From Spizellomyces sp. 'palustris' (Eukaryota > Chytridiomycota > Chytridiomycetes > Spizellomycetales > Spizellomycetaceae): DNA of 64,000 nucleotides. Position numbers and translations under genes: made by a program. The notes beneath the pieces were generated by a model. That model saw only the letters and a list, made by a program, of their open reading frames with translations. It ran no database searches and was not told the DNA's origin. Shown one piece after another: positions 32,835 to 44,379 of the stretch. Where the stretch lies: assembly GCA_006535965.1 (NCBI GenBank), contig QEAR01000092.1, forward strand, positions 19,833 to 83,832. Direction: 5' to 3'. Numbering within the stretch: position 1 is the stretch's first letter; every line of letters starts with the position of its first letter.

Positions 32835-34525
32835 TCATACAACATCAATTTCACCATCCTCCAAGTCGCCATCTTGGCTACTTTCTATACGCTGTCGCTT
32901 CACCTGTCGTTCTTCTGTATCACTCGGTGGCTCATGTCTTTTTTCAGTTTCGCCGTGGTCTAGTTGATCAACCTCGTCTTCAAGCATGGAGCGCTTCAAT
33001 GGTACAGATGAGGTCAATGGAGGGGATGACGACCGCTCAATGGGATTCGATGATGCCTGCGGTGATCTCTGGCGTTCAGCTGATATGATATGATTGGATA
33101 ATATACGCAGCCGACAATACCTCTCCTGGCTGTGCGTCAAGGTCCGCGGCAGGGGAGTCATTTGCGGAGTTATTTATTGGACGCTTATTTCGCGCATGAT
33201 CTTGGTAAAACTGGAACATTGTTCCTACAGCACCTGTCGATGGGAGAGATATAAGCAAACTGTGACTGTCCCAGGAAAAGGTCCTGCTCCCCGTACTTTT
33301 GAATGTTTCTCGGTCTGTGGGAGACTGTAATCGCGTAGCTTCATGCCAGCTCTTCCCATTGTTTCCCCGAGGAATGTCTTCAGACATGATCCTGGCTCCC
33401 ATGAATATTGCCATGGGAATAAGTATTTTCGGTTCATATTGCAAGCAAACAGTTGATATGTATCTATGAACATGGCCACACTCCATCAAATAGTGAATAG
33501 AGTCTCAACGAAAGAGGACCTACATGTCATTGAGAACCGCCATGGCCGCATCTTTCACCCTTCTCGTTGCTAGTGGAATGCAAAAAATATACCCATAAGC
33601 TACCAGCCTGAAATTGACCACGTCCTCAAATGACTATCCTTACTATCAAGCTTTCGAAGGATCCAAATCAGGCTGTTATATGGATCTCTCGGGATTGAAT
33701 CAAAGCACAACGCATCGAATACTTCAATCTCGTAGAATAAAAGCTTCTTGCGGACTTCACTGAAAATAGGACTTTCACGATCAACGATCGTGTCAAGATC
33801 CTAATAGTGCAGTTGTAAATTGACAACCCCACGAACTCCCCGGCATCAGAGGAGTAAGTACCTTGTTTATGATCTTTAATGTAACCTCTACAATATGTGA
33901 CGACCGAATAGGCCGATCGTCAAGTTTTGTCGCTATCCAGAAACATGTAGCGGCAATCAACTAAACCAAAAGTCCTTCAGCAAGGTGAGGGTGATAGTTG
34001 AACAGTATCAGTAGACGCCACCTTGTAATCCTGGTATTCTCTTAGCGACTTTCGCATGTAAAAGCGGTGGAAATAGAGACATGCTGGATGCACTAGCCGC
34101 GGGACCCTTAACCGAATTCAACAAAATATCAGCAGATGTTCAAAACTAAATGATTCCTTTTCTAAAGCCAGTCAAAAACAACGTATCGCATTTTTAAATG
34201 CTCGACATGTTCCCATCCTCCTTTCGAACTATCATGCAACTTGTCTCCCACTTATGCAGGATACATACCTTTTTAACTCGCACGCGAGCGTAATAATAAA
34301 CTGCGCTCCTTTGTTTCGGAATATCTGTTCTGCGGCCGGATGTACACCATGATATCTTGATGGCGTGTTTTTTACATTTTCCGGTGAGAATATCCATATG
34401 TTTCTGTTTGGTGGACGAGTATCAGACGACGTGGACAGTGAGACTTGGCTACAGGAATGACTTGGCGGAGAGCGCGAAGGGTACGCTCGTGCCCGCGGAG
34501 AAGAGTGATGGGTATCTTGATACAT
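32835..34525 (-). CDS. Transcription-type cyclin (K/T/L-like)
   Basis: Exons 34525-34269, 34106-34022, 33960-33862, 33800-33644, 33599-33524, 33463-33121, 33068-32835; 1,251 nt, 416 residues from ATG 34525 (an in-frame ATG at 34573 would add 16). After a Ser-rich leader, the cyclin box starts with IWIFSPENVKNTPSRYHG, AEQIFRNKGAQFII, ACLYFHRFYMRKSL, LIAATCFWIATKLDDRPI and continues FYEIEVFDALCFD. The second repeat has TVCLQYEPKILIPMAIFMGA and SWHE. The spacing resembles cyclins that partner CDK9/12-type RNA polymerase II CTD kinases; which partner is not decidable. A disordered, charged C-terminus ends DGDLEDGEIDVV. The 44-nt intron (33643-33600) and the 162-nt first intron are the weakest joints. 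Transcribed divergently from DCP2 across about 200 bp. Confidence 0.83.
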
Positions 34526-34724
34526 GTTATAGGTAAGTGGGTTATCGCCAGGTGAGTACGCAAGTAGGCCCATCTGGCATAGTTTGAAAAGAACGTCAAG
34601 AGAGACTTGCGTATTCGATGGTCTATGTGGGGGGCTTACGCCCGGCTGATCACGTGCTACTATTGGGACATTCACCTTGTGTGTGTGAGCAAGTGTTAAA
34701 CCTCCCTTTCACCCCCAACAAATT
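34526..34724. promoter_or_regulatory. Divergent promoter, cyclin/DCP2
   Basis: About 199 bp between two divergent start codons. It overlaps an alternative upstream cyclin start at 34573. No clear TATA element. Confidence 0.5.
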
Positions 34725-37431
34725 ATGTCATTTCAGGACCTATCGTTCCAAGAAGTTTTGGACGATCTTCAAAGGTACAGCGCTTGTGGAACTAGATGGC
34801 ATTTTGTACAGTTGGACAGTATTCTTTTTGGCCATGCGTCGGATGTTTCGTAGCTCACACCAACTTCCGCCTTCTCTCAGCCGTTTCATCATTAACATTC
34901 CAGAAGAAGAACTAGCCTCGGTTGAAAGAATATGTTTTCAAATAGAGCAAGCTCATTGGTTTTACGAGGACTTTGTTCGCGAGGAGAACCCGCGACTGCC
35001 TTCATTTTCCTTAAAAAACTTTTGCGCCCAGTTTTTCCGACACTGTCCCCTCCTACATCGATGGGCTCACGATCACGAGACAGCTTTTCAAAACTTTATG
35101 GAGTACAAAGTCCGTGTGCCAGTATGTGGAGCAATCATCCTTAACGAGCGTTTGGATAAGGTACAGTGTTCTGTGTCTGGTGGTCGGCTCCCTGCTAACG
35201 CCCACCTTAGGTTTTGTTGGTGAAAGGCTGGAAATCAAGTTCAGGTTGGGGTTTTCCGAAAGGAAAAATAAATAAGGATGAACCAGAAGCTCCATGTGCT
35301 ATTCGTGAGGTAAGAATGGTATTGATGGTCAGCGCATCGAAGAAATATTTCCCCTGATCGTACTTTCGGCACAAGGTCAAAGAAGAGACAGGATTCGACA
35401 TAACTCCATATTTACGCGTTAATGAGTATGTAGAGAGGACGATCAAGGGACAAAGAATACGGTTATACATTTTGACCGGTGTACCAGAGGCAACCACATT
35501 CATTCCACAAACTCGAAAGGAGATTGGGGTAAGACGGTTTTCTTTTCATAAATGTGCCCTTCCTCTGTTTCTACCTGCATACTTATGCTGATTCAATTCA
35601 GGATATCAGGTGGCACAAACTTAATGATCTGCCAGGATGGAACAAAGATGAGAACGTACCGGTCTCCAAGGGGGATAGGCGTCAAAAATACTACATGGTC
35701 ACAGCTTTCGTTAGCGGACTTCGGCAATGGATGAGTAAATATCGAAAAGCGAAGCGCCAGGGCAAGGCGCGGAATGGGCGTCATCTTTCCATCGTAATGG
35801 GTTACAATACTGCAACCGACAGCGAAGGGGAAGGGGCGACATCAGACGCCGGCATCAGATCTGGCACAGAGTCAGGCGTCGACTCAAGGGCGCCAATAGC
35901 GTCGGTGGTTGGAAGCTATCAGCTATTACGGCGGAAAGATGCCAGACAAGGTGCAGCGACTCCTGTCGCGGATGCACAAGTGGCTGCACAATCGATCAAG
36001 GCATTGATTGGGGTGGGGGGATCTCTAAATATCCCTGCCGTTGGAGTGCAAGTCGATATGCATTCGCATGTGTCGAAGGAGATGCCGCCGGTGGTATTTG
36101 GCGTTTCCGTGCGGTCAACAGCGGTCAATGAACCCGTGGAGCAGCCTGCTCCGCCCTTTCATGCACACACTCAGCAGTATCAGTCTGCGCAATTACCCCA
36201 TCCTAGCTCAGCTACCTTGACCATTTCTACACCATATAGTGCAGCCGGAGCACCGCCCTTACCTATGGGAATTGCTCCCAACCTCGGGATGGTGTTTGGC
36301 CAACCTCCGGCTAGTGGGACACCCCAATCTATAAGACAAGAGGCCCGTGTACCTATCCCCACTCCTACCCACCACGACCTTTCCCAGCATCATCCTTATC
36401 CCCCTAATCAGATTCTCCTTCCGAGGGGTCGCCATGAGATCGCGTCCACTGCGCCTATGCCAATGACCGCTGCCGTCAGCGGCCGACAGACTCATAAGCA
36501 GAGCTTATTGGATATTTTGACGAAGGGTTCGGCCGCATGCCCGGAAGCCACCATACCTGTCCCGATCAATCATCCACCGCCTCCCACGATGCCATTCCGG
36601 GGAGCGGAACCCACAGTGATGCTGTCGGGACCGACCGTTGAGCCACTAAATTATCATTCCGAACCTCCACAAGAAGCATTTTCGGGTCCACCGTCACGAG
36701 CGTCAGTTACTAGCAATGCGGACCGTGGTCCAGCCAAGCAACGGATGTTGCTGGACATATTGATGGGCGAAAATCGCGGCAGCGTGACTGAGCAGGGGCC
36801 ATCGAACCCAACATTACCGGTAGCCAACGCCGGGCAAGCGGAGTCGCACTTGAAGATGATGTTGGGAATTGGTGGTGGAGTTGTTGGCAGTAATCAGCCA
36901 ATCAGCGGTGCTGACAGCGCGAGCAGATGGCCACCGAACACACCTGGTGCACCAAATTTCAATGCCCCTGCATTGGCCACCTCCGATCGCTATCAAACAG
37001 AAGTGTATAGTAGCAGGCCCGAAATACCCAGTAGTGATAACCCGGAAAATCATCTCAAAGCACTTTTAGGCTTGGGTGGGTCTGTTCTATCTCAGCCCCA
37101 ACACGACCCTTCCAACGAATCCCATGACGGACCATCCACGACGGTCAGCGACACAACCGCGCCACCGCCTCCGCATAATAACACTCCGCGCTCACCCTAC
37201 TACCGCTTTTCATTAGCGGATTTTCGTCGGATTCAAAGTGATGGCGGTGTTCCCAGAGAAGCACAGTCCCCATCGATGATGCGTGCTACCAGTGGACCTG
37301 TCAATGGACCCGGGATAAATGGAGACGTACGTGGAAATGATTCAGTTGGCAACATTCTGATAAGTAATACCAGGGTTTCATCTCCATTACAGGACAAGTT
37401 ATGGAGAAGGAGGCAGTCTGCACGCCACTAA
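34725..37431 (+). CDS. DCP2: mRNA-decapping enzyme subunit 2
   Basis: Five exons, 34725-34774, 34881-35160, 35211-35309, 35376-35528, 35602-37431; 2,412 nt, 803 residues. Order: N-terminal regulatory domain/Box A ([30 protein letters not shown]), Nudix domain with a complete GX5EX7REUXEEXGU box (GKINKDE through REVKEETGF, starting from GWGFPKGK) and Box B ([28 protein letters not shown]). It hydrolyses the 5' m7G cap in cytoplasmic P-bodies with Dcp1. The ~570-residue tail is disordered but carries repeated short hydrophobic motifs: KQxxLLDIL-type at about 36495 and 36738 and HLKxxLGxGG-type at about 35990, 36845 and 37050. These resemble helical leucine-rich motifs that bind Edc3 or other decapping activators. 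A complete, functional-looking enzyme. Confidence 0.96.
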
Positions 37432-37756
37432 TGTGTCGGATCGACGACAACCTGACAGAGAAGGGTCCAATGAGGTGGTTCACTGTATGGGTTGGCCTTG
37501 CTGAAATCAAACGTATAATCTTGTGTATTCTGACGAGTCTTGATTAGACTCTTGAAAGTCCATTCTGCAAATATGAGTGAACCTTACGTCTTTTTCTGAA
37601 TTAATTCGGCCTCAATGTCGTTATACTTGGGTGATGTGTCAGACGAGCCAATTTCGGACACAAATGGTTTAATAGACTTCACAGCCCCTTACTGTCCAAG
37701 TCCACAGTTGCAAACAATTGCGTTCGAGAACAGCGAGACCCGCTATTAGCAGCCGC

Positions 37757-39985
37757 ATGTTCAAGGTTTGTGTTTCCTGCCTGAATTGCATTGAGATGTG
37801 CTGTGTGATAAACGAGCAACCTTTATAGGGAATATCGAAAGCGAGAGCGGGCGCTAAGTCACAACGTCCTCCACTACTATCTAAACAGCAAGAAAGCAAA
37901 TCCTCTGCATACGACGGTGACGCACAAAGCCTTGCTGCCGCATTCAAAGTACCTTTACCTAAGGTTAGGAGGCACTCTTTCTCTTTGAGGGATGCTGATT
38001 CTGCCCACTGAACGGCTAACTCTCTGGTCAGAAGGAGGCAAAGGACGACCAACGCAGCAAAGGCACATGTCCTGGGGGCGGTGCAGAAGAGTTTCCTACT
38101 ACGCAGTTCGCTCCTACTGTCCAGGAATCAGTGGACGAGTTTGATGATAACTGCCTTGAGTTTGCACTCAATGACGACCTTCTGGACCTCCTTGATAATC
38201 CAAATACTGGCCCCTCTCTCAGTGCCCCATCGTTGTCTCACAAACCTCTCGTGCCCACTCAAACTTCATTACCCTCGCACCACTTGACGCCAGCATCTTC
38301 ATCGCCGCCTACAAATCAACAGCAATCCCCGTCGCACATTCAAAGCACGCCATCATCGAGACCCTTGCAGCAACGAAGACCACTTGGACGCAGGGACGCT
38401 ACCGCATTTCTTCCGGTGCCTACGCATTCAAATCACCTACCCATTGAAAGCGACGTAGTTCCCAATTCTGGCGCGTTATCATCAGACAGAACAAGGAGTT
38501 TCACGCATGGTCGACAATTGGAATTATCGGCACCTTCGTCGGCGGAACAAGCTGCAGATGAATCCTCAAATACTTGCAGGCTGAAGAAGACTGTCCAAGC
38601 TCAAAAATCAGCCCAGCTGACCGCAAGCTTCAGACATACCACGCAATCACAAGAGCCGGCGATCCGTTCTCCGAAGCCTCTTACCAAACCCATCTTTGAC
38701 CTTAAATTCACAAGGAAGAGTGCGATCAGTACAATCAGTACATCTTCTGTCAGTCCTCCGAGAACAACCCCAGATTGCGATCTTCTCGTAACTACGCACC
38801 CCTCTGCTTATCGTCATGCGAGAGCAGAAAGATTGCCCTCCCATACACCCCCACCTCTGCCCGGACAATTTGGTGATGAAGTATATGTACATATGGTAGG
38901 AGCACAATCCATACAGGAGCGTGTTCCCAACCCCGATATTTCTACCAAACCACGTCTGCCAGGGCCCGCTGGAAAGCTACCGACACTGGTATGTTCCGGA
39001 CAATACCAGTGAGACGTGTTGGCCCGTGTAACTTACCTGTCGAGATTCAATCAGACAAATGCAGAGAAAGCGCTGATATTCGGTTCGAAATCAGCATCTA
39101 TATTGCTCAAACACGTCAAAAGAAGTAGGCCCATTTCGGACGTAGGAGACGCGAGCAACGGCAAAAGATTGCTCGCTGTACCTCGTACATCCCTCTCCCA
39201 ACAAGATGAAGACTTTACTAGTTTGGCTTGGTCAAATATGTTGAATACGATCAGAGACTACAATGGTAATGCGCCCGACGACGACTTCCGTCGCTGTGTC
39301 AATTCTAATGGCAAGGGCCTCCCCTAGCATCCCTCAACGGAATCTCAGCCTTTCTGCGCACGTCATATGAACACAAGATACCGGATCTGATCGCCCTAAT
39401 CAAGGAATTGCGAAAGACGGACGTGGATGGTGCAGCAATATTTAAAGACCCAACAGGTGGATAAGATGGGGAGGTGCACAAACATGGAACCAATATCTGA
39501 AATCACTCCTCTCGGCGGGCAGGTGAAATGCAAGGGGCCATTCATCGGAATGTATTTGATCACTTTGGTGATGCAATTTGTAATGGAACAGTTTTGGAAC
39601 TTCGAAAGGTGCAGCATGTGCTGAGCTGAACATGCGAATCAATCCTTAACCGCCAGTTGCAGATCTCGACATTTAAGCCGACGGGTCGAGCAAAGTATCT
39701 CAATGTCACCCTAGCCAATATTGTTTCTATCTTTACACCGACCGGACGACCTCCGCGATTGATGAAAGATACCAATATGCCCGACATTGCCGTACGTGCT
39801 CAGTTTGCTATCTCCGCGTGTCATCCAGATCTTTATAATGGTCCTCATAATATCAGGGTACCCCTTTGAGCGATTCCCACCACCTCCAAGTCACTGAACT
39901 CAAATACAATCACGACGTTGATAATATGCAGGCGTTACTGGAATCCCTGCCTGACGAGCCATATGATGTTGATTTCGATTCATAG
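37757..39985 (+). CDS. Homologous recombination OB-fold protein (HROB/MCM8IP type)
   Basis: Exons 37757-37765, 37829-37963, 38032-38988, 39055-39265, 39328-39456, 39523-39608, 39657-39791, 39857-39985; 1,791 nt, 596 residues. The N-terminal half is disordered with an acidic block (ESVDEFDDNCLEFALNDDLL). The conserved C-terminal part has GPAGKLPTL, KIPDLIALIKELRKT, AAIFKDPTGEMQGAIH and LNVTLANIVSIFTPTG, matching from memory the OB-fold region of vertebrate HROB, which loads the MCM8-MCM9 helicase during homologous recombination. The motif KDPTGEMQG is especially characteristic. The first coding exon is only ATG TTC AAG (9 nt). A different upstream ATG (37615) could replace it, but its frame reaches a stop before the splice site. 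Nuclear role expected; presence of MCM8/9 elsewhere in the genome is not testable here. Confidence 0.85.
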
Positions 39986-40280
39986 AGAGGTGAACTTGCG
40001 GCATAGAGACACGAAGTGATATAAATCCACGCGTGGGTGTTAAAGTATTTAATATATGCATGAATATTCATGATTACGTTTACAATTTTGCACATATATC
40101 TGTCACGGAAGGCTTCCAGCAATATATAAAGAATTTGCACCTAGTAATGTTGCAAAATATGGGAATCGTTTTACGAGTACGCCGTCCGCCGAAATGAGGG
40201 TACCAGGTCGCTATCAGAGGTTTGCGGGTGGCATGCGCGATGTTCATAGAGTTCGAGCCAATACGTTGATGTCCATTGCA
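39986..40280. other. Convergent 3' spacer
   Basis: 295 bp between the HROB and PA14 gene 3' ends. AT-rich with no supported feature. Confidence 0.6.
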
Positions 40281-42543
40281 CTATTGTGTTAACCGGGGAT
40301 TATCTTTAGCTTGTGCCATGGCAGTTCGGAGAAATCCCGGCCAATCCTAGAAAACATCACAATAGACTTAGCATCGGATATCGGAGACGAAATCTTAAAA
40401 ATTCTCTATACCTCTACTGGAATGTTTTCTCTCACACAACGCTCGTATGCCTCCTTATGGAATCGCCATTATTGAGCGATGAGAAATACATGCAGACTGC
40501 TGACCAAATTGGCCTACCTGGACGCTAAAGTTATTTTGCCCCTGTCTCATCTTTGCTTGAACACCCAATGCAAAGAAGTAAGCCGTCTTCAGCCGCTTCA
40601 CATCAGCAACGTGCTTCGTCACGAACTCCATCTAAGACAGTATTTAACGCATTAACCTAGGCCGCTGCTATACGGTAAGCTGATAACGGACGAACCTGTT
40701 GAACATGCATGTTTTCAAATAGTTCGTCTGATCCATGGGCGTGGTGCTCCAACAGGAGATTGAACGACTGATCCGAACGACGGAATAGGGGCATCTCCAA
40801 TAGCCGGCTCACCAGCTCCTGCGATCTCTGGCGTTCGTGTTCTAGTGCCCGTTGGACGCTCACAAGTCTGTCAGACATATCTCGCAAGTCCTGAGGATAG
40901 CACAGTCAATGATTTCACATGACCATATTACGGGTGTGAACATCTCATACCTCCTCCAAATTCAGTAATCGTGACTCTTCATTCTCATCAGGAATATCCC
41001 ACGCCTTGGGACACAGCGAAGGTCATGCAATTGAACATGCAGAAACGACACTAACACTCGTTCTTACCATGGCATGCGATGAATCCAAAATTCGGACAAC
41101 TTTCTCTTCTCGAGGGTTGTAAAATAGGGAAGATTCAGGGATAACAGTTTTCGCAACCCGATCTGACGGGTATGGCAACCACCCCTATATATCAAATCAG
41201 TTCATAATCTTCAACTCGGGTTTTGTGGGGACTCTCATACCGTTCCGGCACAGTAATACTATGGAGTGTCGTTCTCAATGAGGAGGTTGTCTGGCATGAA
41301 AAAATGACGATGCAGAGGCTTACCGAAAGAGACAACGAGGCTCCCTGTCGCACTCCTATATCACAATAGTAGTTGAAAAGGATATCCATGTTCAAGCACA
41401 AGTTTCCAGGGCATACCCTCAAGAAGCTTTCCATTTCGATGAAAGAAGCACACTGTTATGGGATAGTATCCGGGACCGGGTATTCGAAGCGTTCCTAATC
41501 CGATATGTCAGCAAGATGAAAATACTCGACTCCAGATGGTAGGAATGGCGGAGTTACCTTCTTTCTCCACGGAATAATGCTGCAAAGGGATATGTGAGAA
41601 ATGAAGGGATCGGGGGGTTACACATCTTGTGACTTACGGATCCATCATTGTCAATGACTTTCTTTCCAGATACATACAGCGCCGACCTGGTCATCTCACG
41701 CGGTAAGAGACTTGAGCGCTTCTAGGAAGAGAATATTGCGCAAATAATCTCACCCGTCATTGGATGACAAGTAAAATGTCCATGTTCCGGCGTGAGGTAT
41801 TTTGAGCTAACCAACAAAATTAGACTAGGGTGTCAGGTTGTCACCATATCAGTCGATTCCAGCACACCTGCGCAGTGAATCGTACTGCAAAATTTCCCAC
41901 TGTAACCCACAAGGTGGAAGTATTCAAATCATCAACGGAGTCGAATGAACGTGAATCTCTGACGCAATGCTACATACCTTCGGTTGATCGCCCTTTTTGC
42001 AATCCCGGGTCAAAAAAGGTTGCTTCTGTTTTGGCATCAATGGAGATTGACTTTTGAATCCCGGCACTGAAGTGCTCCAACGTGTTGAAGTCAGGGAGTG
42101 CTCCAAAGTCTCCCTTGTAATATTCATAGACAACTCCAGTCGCATAGCCGTCTTCTCCAATTACGGTTCCAGGAAGTGTGAGATACGAGATTTTGCTTGT
42201 TTCTGACGTGAGGGACATTTGGGAAATGCTTCGTGAGCGTCTTAATGCATTCGACTGCGCCCGGTTATGGTCCCGCAAGAGGGTTGGAGGTGGTGGAACA
42301 TGTCTAAACAGACGAGCATTTGTTTGTTGGATCCCCTTCGTTGGTGTCAGTAAGCATTAAGCAAGTGACGTACTTTTCATGAAAGTTCTCAGCAGCCTCG
42401 GCTGCCGACGCTACAGTGGACAGTGGAACGTCTGTATTCTCAACCGGAATTGAATTCAGCTGTTGTGCCTGGCCCTTCAGATCTATATCTTCGTCTTCGG
42501 CCATCCCTGTCGGACCTTCTTCAGTCTCTGGTAAAGGCGGCAT
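40281..42543 (-). CDS. Intracellular PA14-domain protein with coiled coil
   Basis: Fifteen exons (42543-42374, 42303-41978, 41899-41868, 41806-41754, 41686-41638, 41579-41558, 41494-41417, 41355-41324, 41258-41241, 41184-41068, 41004-40951, 40890-40696, 40631-40518, 40450-40412, 40346-40281); 1,365 nt, 454 residues. After an acidic leader, a PA14 beta-barrel is assembled across the small exons: GVVYEYYKGDFGALPDF, VGNFAVRFTAQLKIP, HAGTWTFYLSSNDGSALYV, KKVIDNDGS, LRIPGPGYYPITVCFFHRNG. A helical second half follows (LRDMSDRLVSVQRALEHERQ, a likely coiled coil) and ends in DNPRLTQ. PA14 domains usually bind carbohydrates outside the cell, yet there is no signal peptide or membrane span here, so the site of action is unclear. 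Shares a 171-bp divergent promoter with the mitochondrial carrier. Confidence 0.83.
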
Positions 42544-42714
42544 CTACGACCGATTTTTGTGCTTCCTGGGTGAATCGTGGCGGTAGGGATACCTGAGAAG
42601 ATTGGGTCAGCGTCAAACAAGGGCGGAAGCGAATTCTGCAAAACCCAAGCGATCGCGGTCGCGCTCAAGTGTGGTGGCGTCACATCAGCACGTCATTTAA
42701 CAATTTTGGGCGAG
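42544..42714. promoter_or_regulatory. Divergent promoter, PA14 protein/mitochondrial carrier
   Basis: 171 bp between two divergent ATGs. The plus-strand frame is open through much of it but lacks an upstream ATG. Confidence 0.55.
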
Positions 42715-44127
42715 ATGAAGTCATCACAACAGTTGATGGGTGGTGTTTTTAACCCATTACTTGATGCAATGGGCGATTCTCTGGACAATAGACAGCGACA
42801 TGCCGCATTGAAATCTTTTTTATCTGGAGGAGGTGGTGGTGTCGTGATGGTAAGTGACATTTAGAAGCCCAAAGTGCCTCATGTAGAGTAATGCGCGTGT
42901 GGGCTGCACTTGACAGCGTTTGGTAGTTGAGGAAGCAAACGGGCAATCAGAATCAAAGCTCTTCTACCCTAAAAAAGTTATACGGAGCTCACTCTCCCTG
43001 ACTTGACACTAATGGGCTCATTTAAACTTACAGGTTGGCGTGTCGCACCCGTTTGATCTTGTCAAAGTGCTAATGCAAACATCCACCAAGCATGAGACGA
43101 ATACCTTTCGAGCGATGAGGGATATATTCGTTAACAATGGACCTCGTGGGTTGTACAAAGGAGTTGCGCCAGTTTTGATCGGGACGCCAGTGAGTACTGG
43201 TTGCTTTTAATGTATTCCCGATTTTATGCGGCAAAAGGTACCTTGCAGTATGCTTATTTCGCCTGCCAACACCTTGCTCCTAGCCTGTCCTGGCGACCTG
43301 TCTTTGGTGTAAGAAGCTGTTGGCGAATTCTTCACTTCATTGTATCAAGTTGACCTGACTTTTGTGCCTACTAGCTTATTATATAGGCCAAGTACTCGTG
43401 CGCGATGTGACAGGAGGTCCAGGTCGCTGGCGTTCGCCCACATCCAGCAACGCTGAACTCGTGGACACGTTGTCCTTGTCGCAAATTGCTTTTGCCGGTA
43501 CAGAATAGTTTAAAAGAGACTCTATGCAAAGTATTTGACGCGAATTGTTCCAATAGGTGCATTTTCGGCTATTCCCACTGCCGCCATCCTTGGTCCAGCG
43601 GAACAGATTAAGATACGATTGCAGGTCAAAGCGGGCAAAGGGACTGCTACGGAAATCATAAGGCAGATAGTTCGAGAGGGCGGTGCACGGGCTCTGTTTC
43701 GGGGCACCGGTCTTACATTGTTGCGTGATGTTCCAGGTAGCTTCTTTTATTTTGCGACCTATGAAGCGGTTAAGCGTGGGTTGAGTTCGGATATTGGTGT
43801 TGAGTTGAATGCAGCGACTATTCTGTTGGCTGGAGGTAAGTCATATGCTGCTTGAACCGTCAGGTATTTTGCCTGATGTTTTGCGAAGGACTTGCTGGCA
43901 TGGCAAATTGGACGGTAGCCATACCGTTTGACACTGTGAAATCACGATATCAATCAGGCGGTGCGCCAGGGTCATTGGCTACCTGTTTCCGGCAAACTCT
44001 GGCCGAAGGCGGCCTTCCTGCGTTGTTTCGAGGTCTGGGACCAACACTCATCAGGGCCTTTCCAGCGAGTGCTGCGTTCTTTCTAGGAGTGGAAGGAACC
44101 AAATATGCACTCAATCGGATATTATAA
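42715..44127 (+). CDS. Mitochondrial carrier, carnitine/acylcarnitine type likely
   Basis: Six exons, 42715-42849, 43034-43189, 43249-43306, 43387-43497, 43557-43835, 43889-44127; 978 nt, 325 residues, the usual carrier length. The three-fold SLC25 repeat is visible with signature Px[DE]xx[KR] variants: HPFDLVKVLMQT, GPAEQIKIRLQ and IPFDTVKSRYQS. Repeat ends match RGLYKGVAPVLIGTP, RALFRGTGLTLLRDVPG and ALFRGLGPTLIRAFPASAAFFLG. The last stretch resembles the carnitine/acylcarnitine and ornithine carrier branch, so import of acylcarnitine for oxidation is the favoured role; amino-acid transport is the alternative. The second repeat has Gly-Pro-Ala-Glu in place of the normal Pro-x-Asp order, as in acylcarnitine carriers. 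Inner mitochondrial membrane. Confidence 0.88.
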
Positions 44128-44379
44128 CTATATTCATACTGCTGTACATAGAGCTAGTAATTTATTTCGGCTGTAATAGATTGTGGATAGATCTACAAAA
44201 ATCCAGTGAAGATGGATATTGTTTTGTCGCCCAACGCCATTTGAATGCACGCCCGATCAGGTCACAAAATGATGGGATATTTTGGGTCCCAAGACGCGTT
44301 CTAGCAGCTCTTGTGGGGGAATGGTTGAGAGGCCCCGAGTTCGGGCAGCACGCAGGTTGGGAAACAAGCAACGAGTGAC
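44128..44379. other. Intergenic between two plus-strand genes
   Basis: 252 bp. A short open frame (44181-44378) ends directly before the next ATG and is not supported as a gene; the region should hold the carrier 3' UTR and RhoGAP promoter. Confidence 0.55.
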
